From Xylanibacter rodentium (GTDB lineage Bacteria > Bacteroidota > Bacteroidia > Bacteroidales > Bacteroidaceae), in contig NZ_JABKKE010000022.1 in assembly GCF_013166575.1 (NCBI RefSeq), positions 1 through 59,442 on the forward strand: DNA of 59,442 nt, read 5' to 3'. The stretch's first letter is position 1. Every line of letters starts with the position of its first letter. The notes under the pieces were generated by a model. That model saw only the letters and a list, made by a program, of their open reading frames with translations, searched no databases and was not told the DNA's origin. The position numbers and the translations under genes were made by a program. Of the stretch, positions 26,077 to 35,586 are shown piece after piece.

Positions 26077-26415
26077 TTATTCGGGTACATATATTATCTG
26101 CCCGTTTTCAAGCTGGTAGGCCGTGCCGAGCCGTTTGCCTTGCCTGCCATTCCCGTCGGCACTCTCACCCAAAGCCTTGTAGGTGTTTATTTCCTTTCCT
26201 TCCTTTGTGATTATCTCCATATTGTCCTTGCCAGGGTTCTTCACGATGGTGTAGTCCTCCTTGCCGAACACTTCGGTCATGTTCATGTGCATCACCATGG
26301 CCACCATGAGCGACACAGCAAACACCATAGCCACATCGAACAGGTTTACGACAACGCTTAACGGGTCGCCGTCGTCCTCGCCAAGAAAGCCGCCTCTATG
26401 TCTGCGTCTGCTCAT
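26077..26415 (-). CDS. hmuV: DUF2149 protein, HmuV-like
   Basis: 112 aa. The start RRHRGGFLGEDDGDPLSVVV followed by NLFDVAMVFAVSLMVAMV is the DUF2149 signature: a cytosolic acidic segment, then one membrane helix. The periplasmic part contains MTEVFGKEDYTIVKNPGKDN. DUF2149 genes neighbour CobN-like chelatase genes. By layout it resembles ExbD, and it overlaps the ExbB-like gene by 4 bp (ATGA), suggesting an ExbB/ExbD-like pair for the haem system. Last gene of the operon before a terminator. Confidence 0.8.
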   Translation of the reverse strand: MSRRRHRGGFLGEDDGDPLSVVVNLFDVAMVFAVSLMVAMVMHMNMTEVFGKEDYTIVKNPGKDNMEIITKEGKEINTYKALGESADGNGRQGKRLGTAYQLENGQIIYVPE

Positions 26416-27056
26416 GCCTGTGCCTCCTTCTTCTGGTCTATTGGCACATTATTGTTTGCAGAGTTGTTCACGCTGTTGACAATGCGACAAACACGGTCGA
26501 GATTGTTCACGTCCTTGGCATACCAACGCTGCTTCAGCTGGCAAGTGGCCAGACCTACGGCACTGATTACAAGACCGACGACGGTCGATGCGAACACCAC
26601 CTGCATGTTGTAGGCCATGCCCGAGATGTCGCCCGTTGACAGTCCGACGAGAGCCGGCGACATTGATATGAGCGTACCTACAAGACCGAGCACCGGACCG
26701 AGCTTTGTAAGCAGCCGCGACAGGTTGATGTCCTTCTGCACCTCAGTCTCGTAGCGTGCCAGGATATAGTCGGAGTAGTCCTCGGTGTCGTCGTTGTCGA
26801 GGATGTCGGCAAGATACTGTGTGAATACGGAGTTGTGCTTCTCGGGTAGCAGTGCCTTCAGCCCGGCAAGTCCAGCGGGCGTTAGCGACTTGATTTTCTC
26901 GTCAAACACACGCGCATTCCTGCGCCGCACCATGAAGTTGTTGTACGTGCCGCCCACGAGAATGAGGGAGCGGAAGAAGAATACGATGAGGAGTACTACG
27001 TCCGGTATGAGCAGTGAGTTGGCTATGCCGAACAGGGCTTTTGATATGATTTCCAT
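26412..27056 (-). CDS. hmuU: MotA/TolQ/ExbB-type protein, HmuU-like
   Basis: 214 aa, three predicted membrane helices. After the first helix (SLLIPDVVLLIVFFFRSLIL) a cytosolic domain follows, then LTKLGPVLGLVGTLISMSPAL and MQVVFASTVVGLVISAVGLA, the paired channel helices of the ExbB family with conserved Gly/Thr. It is shorter than the stand-alone ExbB at 24670-25542 and differs in the N-terminus. Known: hmu operons encode such a protein after hmuS/hmuT. Inferred: a dedicated motor or proton channel for the haem-handling chelatase. Confidence 0.83.
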   Translation of the reverse strand: MEIISKALFGIANSLLIPDVVLLIVFFFRSLILVGGTYNNFMVRRRNARVFDEKIKSLTPAGLAGLKALLPEKHNSVFTQYLADILDNDDTEDYSDYILARYETEVQKDINLSRLLTKLGPVLGLVGTLISMSPALVGLSTGDISGMAYNMQVVFASTVVGLVISAVGLATCQLKQRWYAKDVNNLDRVCRIVNSVNNSANNNVPIDQKKEAQA

Positions 27057-27069
27057 TGTGTTTTGTTTG

Positions 27070-27756
27070 TTATCGTTTCAGTCTGTATTTTATTCTGTCT
27101 ATTACTATTCCCAAGGCAAACAGCACAGCGAACACACCGGCGGACAGTGCTATCATGTGCCAGTCGGCAGTTGCCTCCTGCACCTTGTATACTATTTTGC
27201 CGCTTTCCGTGGATATCAGCCCGAGCACGCATACGAAGCAGCCAGATAGCAGTTGCATCTCCACGCGGCCGTCACGTTCGGGCACAGGCCACTTGCAGCC
27301 TTCGGCAAGGAGCGGCAGCCCTACAAGGCAGGCAATGGCAAAAAAACACACCGTAGTGGAAAAATCAACGCCTACGGCAACGAACAAGGTCTGCGTAAAG
27401 GCGTAGAACGTTACTGGAAACACCAGCAGCGAGGGATACCATTTCAAGATGGTGAGCCACCATCTGCCCCGTTGTTGATCTGTGACGTACATGTCCTGGA
27501 AGTGGCAGAACGCATAGCCAAAGCAGAACACCGAGTCGACGGTAACCACCACTGCCATGTTCTGCAAGGCAGTGACATTGGCGAGATAATCGGCGAGCTG
27601 CGTCTTCGACTGCTGCACGGCATACCGCTCGCTCCACGCCACAAAGGCAGCGAGCAAAGCGCCGAAGACTATCCGCGCAGTCCATCCCCACTGGCTGAGC
27701 TTGAAGGCACAGCCCAGGAGGACGAAGACAATGAGAGTATAGATTAATATTTCCAT
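27070..27756 (-). CDS. hmuT: Polytopic membrane protein, HmuT-like
   Basis: 228 aa with six or so predicted membrane helices, beginning MEILIYTLIVFVLLGCAFKL and ending in a basic tail (RIKYRLKR). No catalytic motif recognised. Assignment rests on its place between the CobN/HmuS-like gene and the ExbB-like gene, which is where hmuT sits in Porphyromonas gingivalis and Bacteroides. The 13-bp gap to hmuU and 48-bp gap from hmuS fit a single transcript. Role: unknown membrane partner of the haem system. Confidence 0.7.
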   Translation of the reverse strand: MEILIYTLIVFVLLGCAFKLSQWGWTARIVFGALLAAFVAWSERYAVQQSKTQLADYLANVTALQNMAVVVTVDSVFCFGYAFCHFQDMYVTDQQRGRWWLTILKWYPSLLVFPVTFYAFTQTLFVAVGVDFSTTVCFFAIACLVGLPLLAEGCKWPVPERDGRVEMQLLSGCFVCVLGLISTESGKIVYKVQEATADWHMIALSAGVFAVLFALGIVIDRIKYRLKR

Positions 27757-27804
27757 ATATTGGTTTAATTTGAGGTAGAGGCCGACGGCCTCCGCGACTT
27801 TTGC

Positions 27805-30800
27805 CTACAGTTTCTTGCGCTTGTTGCGGATGATGACTGCAAATGCGATGAACACCACGAGCACAATGACCACGACATACAGGCCGTTGAAGCCCGTCTT
27901 CTCCATCTGATCCCCGTTCTGCACCGTCTGTTTCTTCATCACCATACCTTTCCTGTCCCGGTCGGCAACGGTCTGCTGTTGCCGGCGCATATCTTGGCGG
28001 TAAGCCTCGGCAGCGGCAGCGGCCTTGCTTACAATGAAGTCCTGCAACTTGCGGTTGCCGCCCTCGAACGACGAGCCGCTCGCACCATATTTCCTTGTGA
28101 ACGCCGTGTGCACCTTGGCTATCTCCTTAAGCTGCTCGGGCGTGGCCTTCCAGTAGCCCTTGCGTGCCGTCTCCATCATGGTGGCGGTTATCTCCTGCAT
28201 GGCGGCGGGGTTGGAGGTCCCCATCTTCTCATGCACACCGAGGTTGTACTTGTCCTTCACATACACATCGTATATCTCGTTCCACATGTCTTTCGATATG
28301 GCCTTCGGCTTCATAACGTTCCAGCCGTATGTGTTGCGCACCATCTCGGCCAAAGCGTCGGCAGACGTCGCGCCGCCCTTGAGCGACTCCTTCACATACT
28401 TCTCGTTGAACAACTTTGTGCGTGCCTCCACGGCGATAGCTTCTTTGGAATCCTGCACACGGTAGTCGTTGCGGTTGCGGTAGTCAGCAAAGTATGCTTC
28501 GGGGTCCTTGCCGGTCACCTGTCGCACAGCGAGGTTCATTCCACCCATGAACTCATACACATGGTCGAGACTCAACGCGCCCCACGTATTGTTCTGTCGC
28601 GGCTGCATAACCACGTCGGTGCGCGTCAGTGCGGCTCCGAAAGCGTCGGCGGCGTAAGCCTCCCAATGATCCCGGTCACCGTAGAATGCCCCCATGTTAC
28701 TGATGTACCGGTCGGCTATCTGCTTGTCGTTGTCCCATGAGTCACCTTTCTCTACCATATTCTGTATGCCGGTGCCATACCCACCCTGCACACCGCCGAA
28801 CACACGGTACTTGGAAATCTCTCGTGCTTCGGCCGGCGGCACACCTTTGTCGATGAGATAACGCTCCGACTCGTCCACACCGTCCTTAACCATATTGCCG
28901 AAATCGTCGTCAGAGGCGGCAGCCGCCATCTGCACGGCGCGGTTGATGAGGAACAGACGCGAGGCGGCGAGGTCGCGCAGCTGGCCCGAAGTCTGCACCA
29001 CCACGTCGATGCGCGGACGGCCGAGTTCTTTCGACGGAATGAGCTTCAAGTCGTTCACACGTCCGTAGCGGTCGCGCACAGGCTCAACGCCGAGCATGTA
29101 AAGCACTTGGGCTATGGTGGCCCCACCCGTCTGTATGAACTCGCCCGACCACAACGTGTAGCTCACCTTGCGCGGAAACTCGCCCTTGTGCGCTTTCCGG
29201 TAGTCGGCAATGGTAGCCTTGGCAAGTGCCACGCCCTTATCCCAAGCGTCCTCCGTAGGAGTCTCCTCTGCATTTATGGCGAACAGGTTACGGCCGGTCG
29301 GCAGGGTATTGGGATTCACTATCGGGTCACCACCGGGCGACGGGGCCGTGTAGCCGCCGTTCAGTGCGTTGCATATAGAAGCCAGTTCTGCCTGTGGACA
29401 GTCGTGCAGCATCCGGCGGTAGGCACCGACATTCTTCAGTGCTGTCTCCACCTGGCTTATAGCCTCAGCCATTTCCACCTCCTTACGGTCGTACTTAGGC
29501 TTCGACGAACCGCCGGCCATGTCCATGCCGCCAGACTTCTTTTTGGTCATTGCAGCGCCCATCTTCTTCAGAGCCTCTTCAGATCGGGCCACGTCAATCA
29601 TCTGCGACATATCGCCTTTGGCGAGCATCTTTCGCATCCGGTAGCGCATGAACTTGGCCATCGGGGTGTTCTTGGCCTGTGGCACTTCGTCTGATGCCTT
29701 TTTCATCTTGCCCGTCATTCCAGCCATGCCGTCCTTCCCGGCTTCCTTATCTCTCTTTGACATAGCCATCATCATGGCGAGCATGCCCTTGGGAGCGTTT
29801 TTCCATTCTATCACCTTGCGCGACTGCTGCAGTTCTGCATCGCTAATGCCTGCAATGTCGCATATTGTCCGGTCGCTCACGCCTGATTCGTTGTCATAAA
29901 GACTTGTCACAGTCTGCTTTGCCGTAGACAGGTAACGGTCGTTGAACGCAGCCTTACCAAGTTTGCCCACACGCCCCTTCATGCGGTCGAGGTTGTAGCG
30001 ACAGTAGGCTACCGGATCGGTGGTCATTGCAAACACCGACGTGCGTATGTCCTCGTCGTCGTAAGGCACGCCCATGGTGTATGGTGTGCCGGTCACCTTC
30101 TCGTTGGTTATCTCCTCGGCATAGTTCTCTATCTGTGCCACCTCGTCGTCGGTAAGGGGTTTCAAGAGGTTTGTGTCGATATCCAAGTCCTTGCAGAGAT
30201 CGAGTTTCACGGCAAGTGTCTTTATATCCTTGCGCAACTGCTGCTTGTCGCCTTGGGCGGTATCGAAATCGCGTATTTTTTTGGAAAGCTGCTGATAAGT
30301 GTCGCGCAGTCCGCTCTCATGAAACGGCGGAGTGAGATAGCTTATGATGTCGGCATACGCGCGTCGTTTGGCAATCATGCCCTCACCAACGTTGTCAATG
30401 CTGTATATATAGAAATGGGGCAGTGCACCCACGAGACGGTCGGGCCAGTCCTTGTCGGAAAGAGCCACCTGCTTGTGCGGAGTGAACTCCAGCGAACCGT
30501 GCGTTCCGAAGTGGATAAGCGCGTCGGCCCGGAATCCGTGCTGAATCCAAAGGTAAGGAGCTATGTATGAGTGGGGCGGACACTTGTCGGTGCCGTGCAC
30601 AATCTTGAACTCGTCCTTGCCCTCGCCGGCCATCGGCTGAGGCAGCAATGCCACGTTGCCGTATCTGATGCAGGCGAAAGCAAGACGCCCGTCGGCGGTC
30701 TTCAAGAGGTTGTCGTCGCCGGGAAACGCCCCGAACGCCTTGTCCACCTCGGCCGCCTTGTCCTTGCAGAGCGACTGCGCAGTCCATGCCTCATACTGAT

Positions 30801-32160
30801 TCCTGGTCACAAACTGGGGATATCCTGTCTTCATGAACTTCTCCGCATCCCCTGCGGCAAATGAGTTGAACAACATTCCGCGTTGCCTTATCTGCGCGGC
30901 AAACTCTGATACCGTGGCCGGAAGACCTACAACACTATATCCCTCGGCTTTCAGACGCGTCAGCATATTGTAAAGCGACGGCACCACATCCATGCCACTT
31001 GCCACGAGCGATGCCTGGCCGGGCCCCTTGAAGTAAACCACAGCCACACGTTTCTCGACATTGGGCTTGGTGCGCAGGGCCATGTAGTGGTCGAGAGTCT
31101 GTAGGAACGTTGCGAGCCGTTCGGGTATGGCATAAGGCCGGAGCAGCCCGTTCTTGTCCTTGCGCTGTGCAAAGAGGGCCGATGTGCGTATTGCGCCGTC
31201 GATTTCGGGCATTACCACACTCTGCGACATGAAGCCGCCGGCCATGCCGAGCTTGTCCGCTTCCCAGTTTTCCTTGAGGTCGTTTATGGTGAGCGGATCA
31301 AACAGCAGCGTGTTGGTTTGCTTGAGCCATGCCACCATATCATCGCCCAAGCGTCCGTGCGCGAGGTTGATTATGGCTGCAGGGCGTATTTTCCCGGCAT
31401 ATTCCCGTAGCCTTGTCATCGAAGCTATGGGATAGACGTTGTACCTGCCCGTCTTTGCGAGGGCGAGGATAAGGTCCGACGGGTCGGTAATCTGTCCTGT
31501 GACGATGATTTTCTGCGCCCCGTCGTGCCACAGACCGTTCTTGTGCATGAACTGCTCATATTCGTCAACGGAGAGAAACTCATGCTCGTCGTCGCTGCCG
31601 TTCTCAGCCGGATAGTACAGATAGTTGTTTGGCTTGCTCTGCGGTTTCTCAGCTTTACCTGTGAAAATTATCTTCCCGTCTATGTTGTGGCGTATGAACG
31701 ACAGCAGCGAACGGCAGTTCTTCTTGCCGCCATACATCATGTACTCCTGCACCATGACAATCTCATTGGTGGTGAGGTTTGAGATGTTGTTGTCGGGATT
31801 GGTGGCCATCGTCGTGTAGATGGGTTTTCCGTCTTCCGCGAGTTTCTTTATATACTCGCGCTGTTCGGCTGTTATGTTCAGTCCCATGCCGTTGACAAAC
31901 ACGATGTCGTAGTTGCCGAGCTTCTTGATGTCCTTGACCGGCACGTCGCTGAGCGAAATCATCGGGTTGTCGTTGGCCTGCGAGAATCCTTGCAGCGCGA
32001 TGGGCTGAAAGTTGACAAAAGCTATTCTTGTGCGGCTTAGCCAAATGGAGTAGAACTCCACAAGGCACAGAATCAGCACAGCGCAGCCAATGACAGTGAA
32101 AATGCGGCGGCGTGTCCAATGCACGGTTCTGATTTTACTGATGATGTTGTTTGCTTTCAT
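27805..32160 (-). CDS. hmuS: HmuS, CobN/Mg-chelatase H-like haem-processing protein
   Basis: 1451 aa. An N-terminal membrane helix (RIFTVIGCAVLILCLVEFYS) and a C-terminal one (VVVIVLVVFIAFAVII) with a basic end frame a CobN/BchH-type body. CobN hallmarks include FGTHGSLEFTPHKQ, an IYSIDNVGEGMIAKRRAY block and GGDPIVNPNTLPTGRN. A Met/Lys-rich insertion lies at about residues 787-886. Known: HmuS belongs to the chelatase superfamily but lies in haem-uptake operons, not cobalamin operons, and is thought to act on haem (iron removal). No cobalamin gene is nearby. The two membrane helices imply a large periplasmic domain. Acts after HmuY/HmuR deliver haem. Confidence 0.9.
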   Translation of the reverse strand: MKANNIISKIRTVHWTRRRIFTVIGCAVLILCLVEFYSIWLSRTRIAFVNFQPIALQGFSQANDNPMISLSDVPVKDIKKLGNYDIVFVNGMGLNITAEQREYIKKLAEDGKPIYTTMATNPDNNISNLTTNEIVMVQEYMMYGGKKNCRSLLSFIRHNIDGKIIFTGKAEKPQSKPNNYLYYPAENGSDDEHEFLSVDEYEQFMHKNGLWHDGAQKIIVTGQITDPSDLILALAKTGRYNVYPIASMTRLREYAGKIRPAAIINLAHGRLGDDMVAWLKQTNTLLFDPLTINDLKENWEADKLGMAGGFMSQSVVMPEIDGAIRTSALFAQRKDKNGLLRPYAIPERLATFLQTLDHYMALRTKPNVEKRVAVVYFKGPGQASLVASGMDVVPSLYNMLTRLKAEGYSVVGLPATVSEFAAQIRQRGMLFNSFAAGDAEKFMKTGYPQFVTRNQYEAWTAQSLCKDKAAEVDKAFGAFPGDDNLLKTADGRLAFACIRYGNVALLPQPMAGEGKDEFKIVHGTDKCPPHSYIAPYLWIQHGFRADALIHFGTHGSLEFTPHKQVALSDKDWPDRLVGALPHFYIYSIDNVGEGMIAKRRAYADIISYLTPPFHESGLRDTYQQLSKKIRDFDTAQGDKQQLRKDIKTLAVKLDLCKDLDIDTNLLKPLTDDEVAQIENYAEEITNEKVTGTPYTMGVPYDDEDIRTSVFAMTTDPVAYCRYNLDRMKGRVGKLGKAAFNDRYLSTAKQTVTSLYDNESGVSDRTICDIAGISDAELQQSRKVIEWKNAPKGMLAMMMAMSKRDKEAGKDGMAGMTGKMKKASDEVPQAKNTPMAKFMRYRMRKMLAKGDMSQMIDVARSEEALKKMGAAMTKKKSGGMDMAGGSSKPKYDRKEVEMAEAISQVETALKNVGAYRRMLHDCPQAELASICNALNGGYTAPSPGGDPIVNPNTLPTGRNLFAINAEETPTEDAWDKGVALAKATIADYRKAHKGEFPRKVSYTLWSGEFIQTGGATIAQVLYMLGVEPVRDRYGRVNDLKLIPSKELGRPRIDVVVQTSGQLRDLAASRLFLINRAVQMAAAASDDDFGNMVKDGVDESERYLIDKGVPPAEAREISKYRVFGGVQGGYGTGIQNMVEKGDSWDNDKQIADRYISNMGAFYGDRDHWEAYAADAFGAALTRTDVVMQPRQNNTWGALSLDHVYEFMGGMNLAVRQVTGKDPEAYFADYRNRNDYRVQDSKEAIAVEARTKLFNEKYVKESLKGGATSADALAEMVRNTYGWNVMKPKAISKDMWNEIYDVYVKDKYNLGVHEKMGTSNPAAMQEITATMMETARKGYWKATPEQLKEIAKVHTAFTRKYGASGSSFEGGNRKLQDFIVSKAAAAAEAYRQDMRRQQQTVADRDRKGMVMKKQTVQNGDQMEKTGFNGLYVVVIVLVVFIAFAVIIRNKRKKL

Positions 32161-32202
32161 TTGTTTCGTTTATTAATGACCGGGAAAGGGATTGCTTTCC
32201 GG

Positions 32203-34344
32203 TTACTTCTTCTTGAAAATCTGCTCCACATCCACTGACGCCCCTAAGGAGAACGATGTGCCGCCGTTGAGCGGCGAGTTGTAGGCATACTTCTGCGGAC
32301 GATAGTTGAAGATGTTGTCCACCGACATTATGAGTCGCCAAGCCTGGAAGAAACGTTGTGTGAGCGTAAACTTCCAGATGGAGTAGGCTGGTGACGATGC
32401 CTTGATATATGTGTCGTACCGACCCGATTGAAGCTCATGGTAGTTGGCAGAGGAAAGATAGCGGCCCGTCAATGCTGCATCAATCTCGTAGTCGCGCAAC
32501 GTCTTGTGGTAGTCAAGGCGTGCCGTGATGGAATGCGGGCGGGTGTCCGACATATTGGGCGTGCCGTCGCGCGTGTACTCATGAAAATAGGAGTACGAGA
32601 GTTTTCCGCCTATTCCGCACGGATAGCGCACAATGAGCGACACGTCAACACCGAGGAGGTCGCGGCCTTCGATGTTCCGGTATACCATTGCGCCATTGCC
32701 GTTCTCAAGACTATTGTCCCAGATGGTTGTTATCTCGTTGTTTACGATGTTGTAGTAGCCGGTGGCGGTAAACGAGTAACGGCTTTTGGCATATTCACCC
32801 GAGAGAGCGAACGAGTGCGAGTTTTCTGCACCGAGGTTGGAGTTGCCGTAGATGTTGAATATGCTGGCCATATTAAAGTCCATGTACATCTCCTTGAGTG
32901 TGGGCGCACGAAAACCACCCGAGTACGAACCGCGTATGTTGAGATGTCCGGTGCGGTACATGGCAGCAATCTTAGGCGTCACTTTCCAACCCGTTTCGGA
33001 AAAATAGTCGGCACGTGCTCCGGCAATGATGTTCCAGTTTTTCGACAATGCCCAATCAGCCTGCGCGAAGGCATCGGCAGTGTACTGCTTGCGGTTGCCG
33101 TCGTCGGTAAACTGATAAGTCATAAGATAATCAATCATCGCGTCTCCACCGACAGTCAGTGCGAGGTTGTCCTGCAAATGGTGCGTGTAGAGTGCGCGCA
33201 GCGAATTCTGCACATTCTTGTAGTCGATGACGTCCTTCTTTATCTCCTTGTAGTAGTCGCTCTTGTCGTAACGGTCGAACGTGTAACTTATGTCGAGCTG
33301 GTTCTTGTCCGCGAGCGTGGCCAGAAAGCGCAGACCTCCGCTGAAGTCGCGTGCCCGGTCGTTGGCTATTGCCGACGAGTTTCGCTCGTGAAAGTAGTAG
33401 CCGGCACGCCCTGTGAGCGACATGCGATCGTTGAACCGGTATGTCAATTTCTCTTTGAAGTTCCACTGGCGTGTGCCGTATACGGTCATCCGGTCGCCCT
33501 CGTCCTTGCCGTTGAGCGTATAAGTGTGGGTGCCGTCAGTCTGCACGTTGGTCAGAGAATTCCATTTGCCCGACTTTATGCCAAGCGCACCACCGTGACG
33601 CTGCCCATTGTGTTTCGAGCCGAAATGGGTGTTGAGGTTGAGCGACCACGGGTCGACGGCTTTCTTGGTGATGATGTTTATCACTGCGCCAACCGAGTTG
33701 GAGCCGTACAAGGCCGATGCCGCGCCTTTGACTATCTCGATGCGCTCGATGTTGTCGGTGGATATGCGCTGGAAGTCTATGTTGTCGAGTGTCTCGCCCG
33801 CCATGCGCTCGCCGTCGACAAGGAATAGGATGGCCATGCCACCGAGTCCCTGCATGTTGAGCGACACCTGCTGATTCATCGAGAGCGTGAACTCCAGGCC
33901 CGGCAGTTCGGTGAGAAGCACGTCCTTGATGTTGGTGGCGTCGGTCTTTGCTATATCTTCGGCGGTGATTATCTGTGTGACTACTGGAGTGTTCTCAAGA
34001 AGTTTCGGGGTGCGTGTGCCCGTCACAGTGACGGTATGAAGATTAATCATGTCCTCTGTCAGCGAGAAGTCCACCTTAGAATCGGCTGCCGCCTTTATAT
34101 ATTTCGACATGGGACGGTAGCCAAGTAGGTTTGCCTTGAGCTCATAGTGCCCCTCGGGCAACTGCAGAGTATAGTAGCCGTCCTTGTCGGCCTGTGTGGC
34201 ATATTGCTTGCCCTCTACGCGCACATAGGCGTAGGACAGAGCCTCACCATCGGCAGTGGTAACACGGCCTCGGATGGTGTAAGGCGAGGCGAGAACCGAA
34301 GAGTAAGCCATTGCCAATAAGGCAGAAACGAATATATTGTTCAT
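32203..34344 (-). CDS. hmuR: TonB-dependent haem receptor HmuR
   Basis: 713 aa. Signal peptide, then a carboxypeptidase-like N-terminal domain (YTIRGRVTTADGEALSYAYV and on to about 90), a TonB-box-like VTVTGTR at 105-111, a plug (about 115-225) and a 22-strand barrel ending in FSLGASVDVEQIF. The haem-receptor boxes are FRAP (478-481) and NSNL (501-504, for NPDL/NPNL). No histidine lies between the two boxes, unlike P. gingivalis HmuR. Role: energised import of haem across the outer membrane, driven by TonB/ExbBD also in this window. It starts 6 bp after hmuY and ends 42 bp before hmuS. Confidence 0.9.
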   Translation of the reverse strand: MNNIFVSALLAMAYSSVLASPYTIRGRVTTADGEALSYAYVRVEGKQYATQADKDGYYTLQLPEGHYELKANLLGYRPMSKYIKAAADSKVDFSLTEDMINLHTVTVTGTRTPKLLENTPVVTQIITAEDIAKTDATNIKDVLLTELPGLEFTLSMNQQVSLNMQGLGGMAILFLVDGERMAGETLDNIDFQRISTDNIERIEIVKGAASALYGSNSVGAVINIITKKAVDPWSLNLNTHFGSKHNGQRHGGALGIKSGKWNSLTNVQTDGTHTYTLNGKDEGDRMTVYGTRQWNFKEKLTYRFNDRMSLTGRAGYYFHERNSSAIANDRARDFSGGLRFLATLADKNQLDISYTFDRYDKSDYYKEIKKDVIDYKNVQNSLRALYTHHLQDNLALTVGGDAMIDYLMTYQFTDDGNRKQYTADAFAQADWALSKNWNIIAGARADYFSETGWKVTPKIAAMYRTGHLNIRGSYSGGFRAPTLKEMYMDFNMASIFNIYGNSNLGAENSHSFALSGEYAKSRYSFTATGYYNIVNNEITTIWDNSLENGNGAMVYRNIEGRDLLGVDVSLIVRYPCGIGGKLSYSYFHEYTRDGTPNMSDTRPHSITARLDYHKTLRDYEIDAALTGRYLSSANYHELQSGRYDTYIKASSPAYSIWKFTLTQRFFQAWRLIMSVDNIFNYRPQKYAYNSPLNGGTSFSLGASVDVEQIFKKK

Positions 34345-34350
34345 GAGAAT

Positions 34351-35007
34351 TTACTTTATCCTATCATATTCAAACGAAATGTAACCCTTCGTGTTACTTT
34401 GGTATGGGTTGGAGTAGCCCGTGAACCGGATGGCATACACGTTGTCGCTTTTTGTGCGAACAAGATACACATTGCTGTCCATCGCATAGTCCGGTGGCAT
34501 CGACGATGTGTCGACGTTGAGCCACTTGCCTATTACATTGTTTATATTGGCGTCGGCATAGTCGATGTAGCCGTCCATCATGTGCGACATGTCAATGGTA
34601 ATCTTAGACGGCTCGTCCCGAGTGAACTCCGAAGCGTCGGGCATGGGAAACGTACCCGTCTTTGCTGCTGTCTTCACCTCGTCGAGTGACGTGTAACCGG
34701 TGCGGAAGGCACTGCCTGAATTTGTCTTGATGTCGTAGCGATGAAGGGCGATGGTCCAGTCGGCCGGTATGTCGGCAGTGTTGTCGTATGGAAGTGATGT
34801 CTGTGAACCGTCGGCGAAGTTGAGATATACCCAAGTAGTGTACGATGTGGCGTCGACATTGGTGTAACAGTTCTCCTTGTCGTTGTTCGACGGTATTTCC
34901 GACAGGTCGTCGTATATGTTGTCACAAGAAGAAACAGACAACAGCGACAAGGCTACCATCCCGATGAATCCGGTAAACTTGGCTATATGAGAAATTCTTG
35001 AAAACAT
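34351..35007 (-). CDS. hmuY: HmuY-family haem-binding lipoprotein
   Basis: 218 aa. Lipoprotein signal ending LLSVSSC (Cys 28). The mature part has HmuY-type blocks: VDATSYTTWVYLNFADG, WTIALHRYDIKTNSG, and FTGYSNPYQSNTKGYISFEY at the end. HmuY is a β-rich haemophore that takes haem from host proteins and passes it to HmuR. Possible axial ligands here are Met-rich stretches (MSHMMDG, SSMPPDYAM) rather than the His pair of P. gingivalis, which is what related Bacteroides/Prevotella proteins show. It starts 12 bp after the calycin-like gene. Confidence 0.9.
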   Translation of the reverse strand: MFSRISHIAKFTGFIGMVALSLLSVSSCDNIYDDLSEIPSNNDKENCYTNVDATSYTTWVYLNFADGSQTSLPYDNTADIPADWTIALHRYDIKTNSGSAFRTGYTSLDEVKTAAKTGTFPMPDASEFTRDEPSKITIDMSHMMDGYIDYADANINNVIGKWLNVDTSSMPPDYAMDSNVYLVRTKSDNVYAIRFTGYSNPYQSNTKGYISFEYDRIK

Positions 35008-35019
35008 AGATTAAGCGAA

Positions 35020-35544
35020 TTATAAGTTCGCGGAGGCCAAAGACCTCCGCAATTTAAGCCCTGCCACCGACTCTTCGGCAGGTGCCTCTCCCTGTGCGAA
35101 TGTGATTGTCAGTCCGCCCATCACGGCAGGCATATTGAAAGCGATGCTGTAAGTCTTCCTGTCGGCAGATATTGTACCGGTGAGATTGCAGTCGTAATCG
35201 GTCTGTTTGTCGCCCATGCCCATTGCGAACTTGCCCGAGCCGCTGAGGTTGAAGCCGTTGCCGGTCTTTTCGACCTTCACTCCATGAATCGTTGTCTCGC
35301 CCCACATCTGCGAGGTCAGTTTCACATCTATGGTGCCGTCGTCATTGCTGCTTATGGCAACACTCTCACCATTCTGCGTGCGGTTCTTGAAATACTGGCA
35401 ATCGCCCTTGGTCCATCCGCTGTACAAGCCGGCCACGAGCTTGGCCGCCGGAGTATTGTCTTCGTCATCGCTACTACATGAAAAAGTGGTAAAAACAGTG
35501 AGCACCAACACTAGGAGGCCCAAACTCTTAAGAATTTTGTTCAT
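35020..35544 (-). CDS. Calycin-like domain lipoprotein, first gene of the hmu operon
   Basis: 174 aa. Lipoprotein signal (LLVLVLTVFTTFSC, Cys 23). The mature protein is a single small β-barrel: LVAGLYSGWTKGDCQYF, then alternating strands (GTIDVKLTSQMWGETTI, GFNLSGSGKFAMG, YSIAFNMPAVMGGLTITF). This matches the calycin-like family, which shares the lipocalin fold and often binds hydrophobic ligands. It carries the operon's promoter and is followed by hmuY after 12 bp. Inferred: a second surface ligand-binding protein, possibly haem or porphyrin. The classical P. gingivalis operon begins with hmuY and lacks this gene. Confidence 0.72.
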   Translation of the reverse strand: MNKILKSLGLLVLVLTVFTTFSCSSDDEDNTPAAKLVAGLYSGWTKGDCQYFKNRTQNGESVAISSNDDGTIDVKLTSQMWGETTIHGVKVEKTGNGFNLSGSGKFAMGMGDKQTDYDCNLTGTISADRKTYSIAFNMPAVMGGLTITFAQGEAPAEESVAGLKLRRSLASANL

Positions 35545-35586
35545 AACTATAAAAAATAAATTGGTTTATAACTTAAAAATGCGCTG

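Noticed and set aside
27805..32160. Calling the large chelatase CobN of cobalamin synthesis
   Set aside because: The neighbours are hmuY and hmuR, not cob/cbi genes, no cobalamin riboswitch was seen upstream, and the protein has membrane helices at both ends.
32428..33828. 466-codon plus-strand frame antisense to hmuR
   Set aside because: HmuR is unmistakable on the minus strand; the plus frame is a Val/Ala-rich shadow without motifs.
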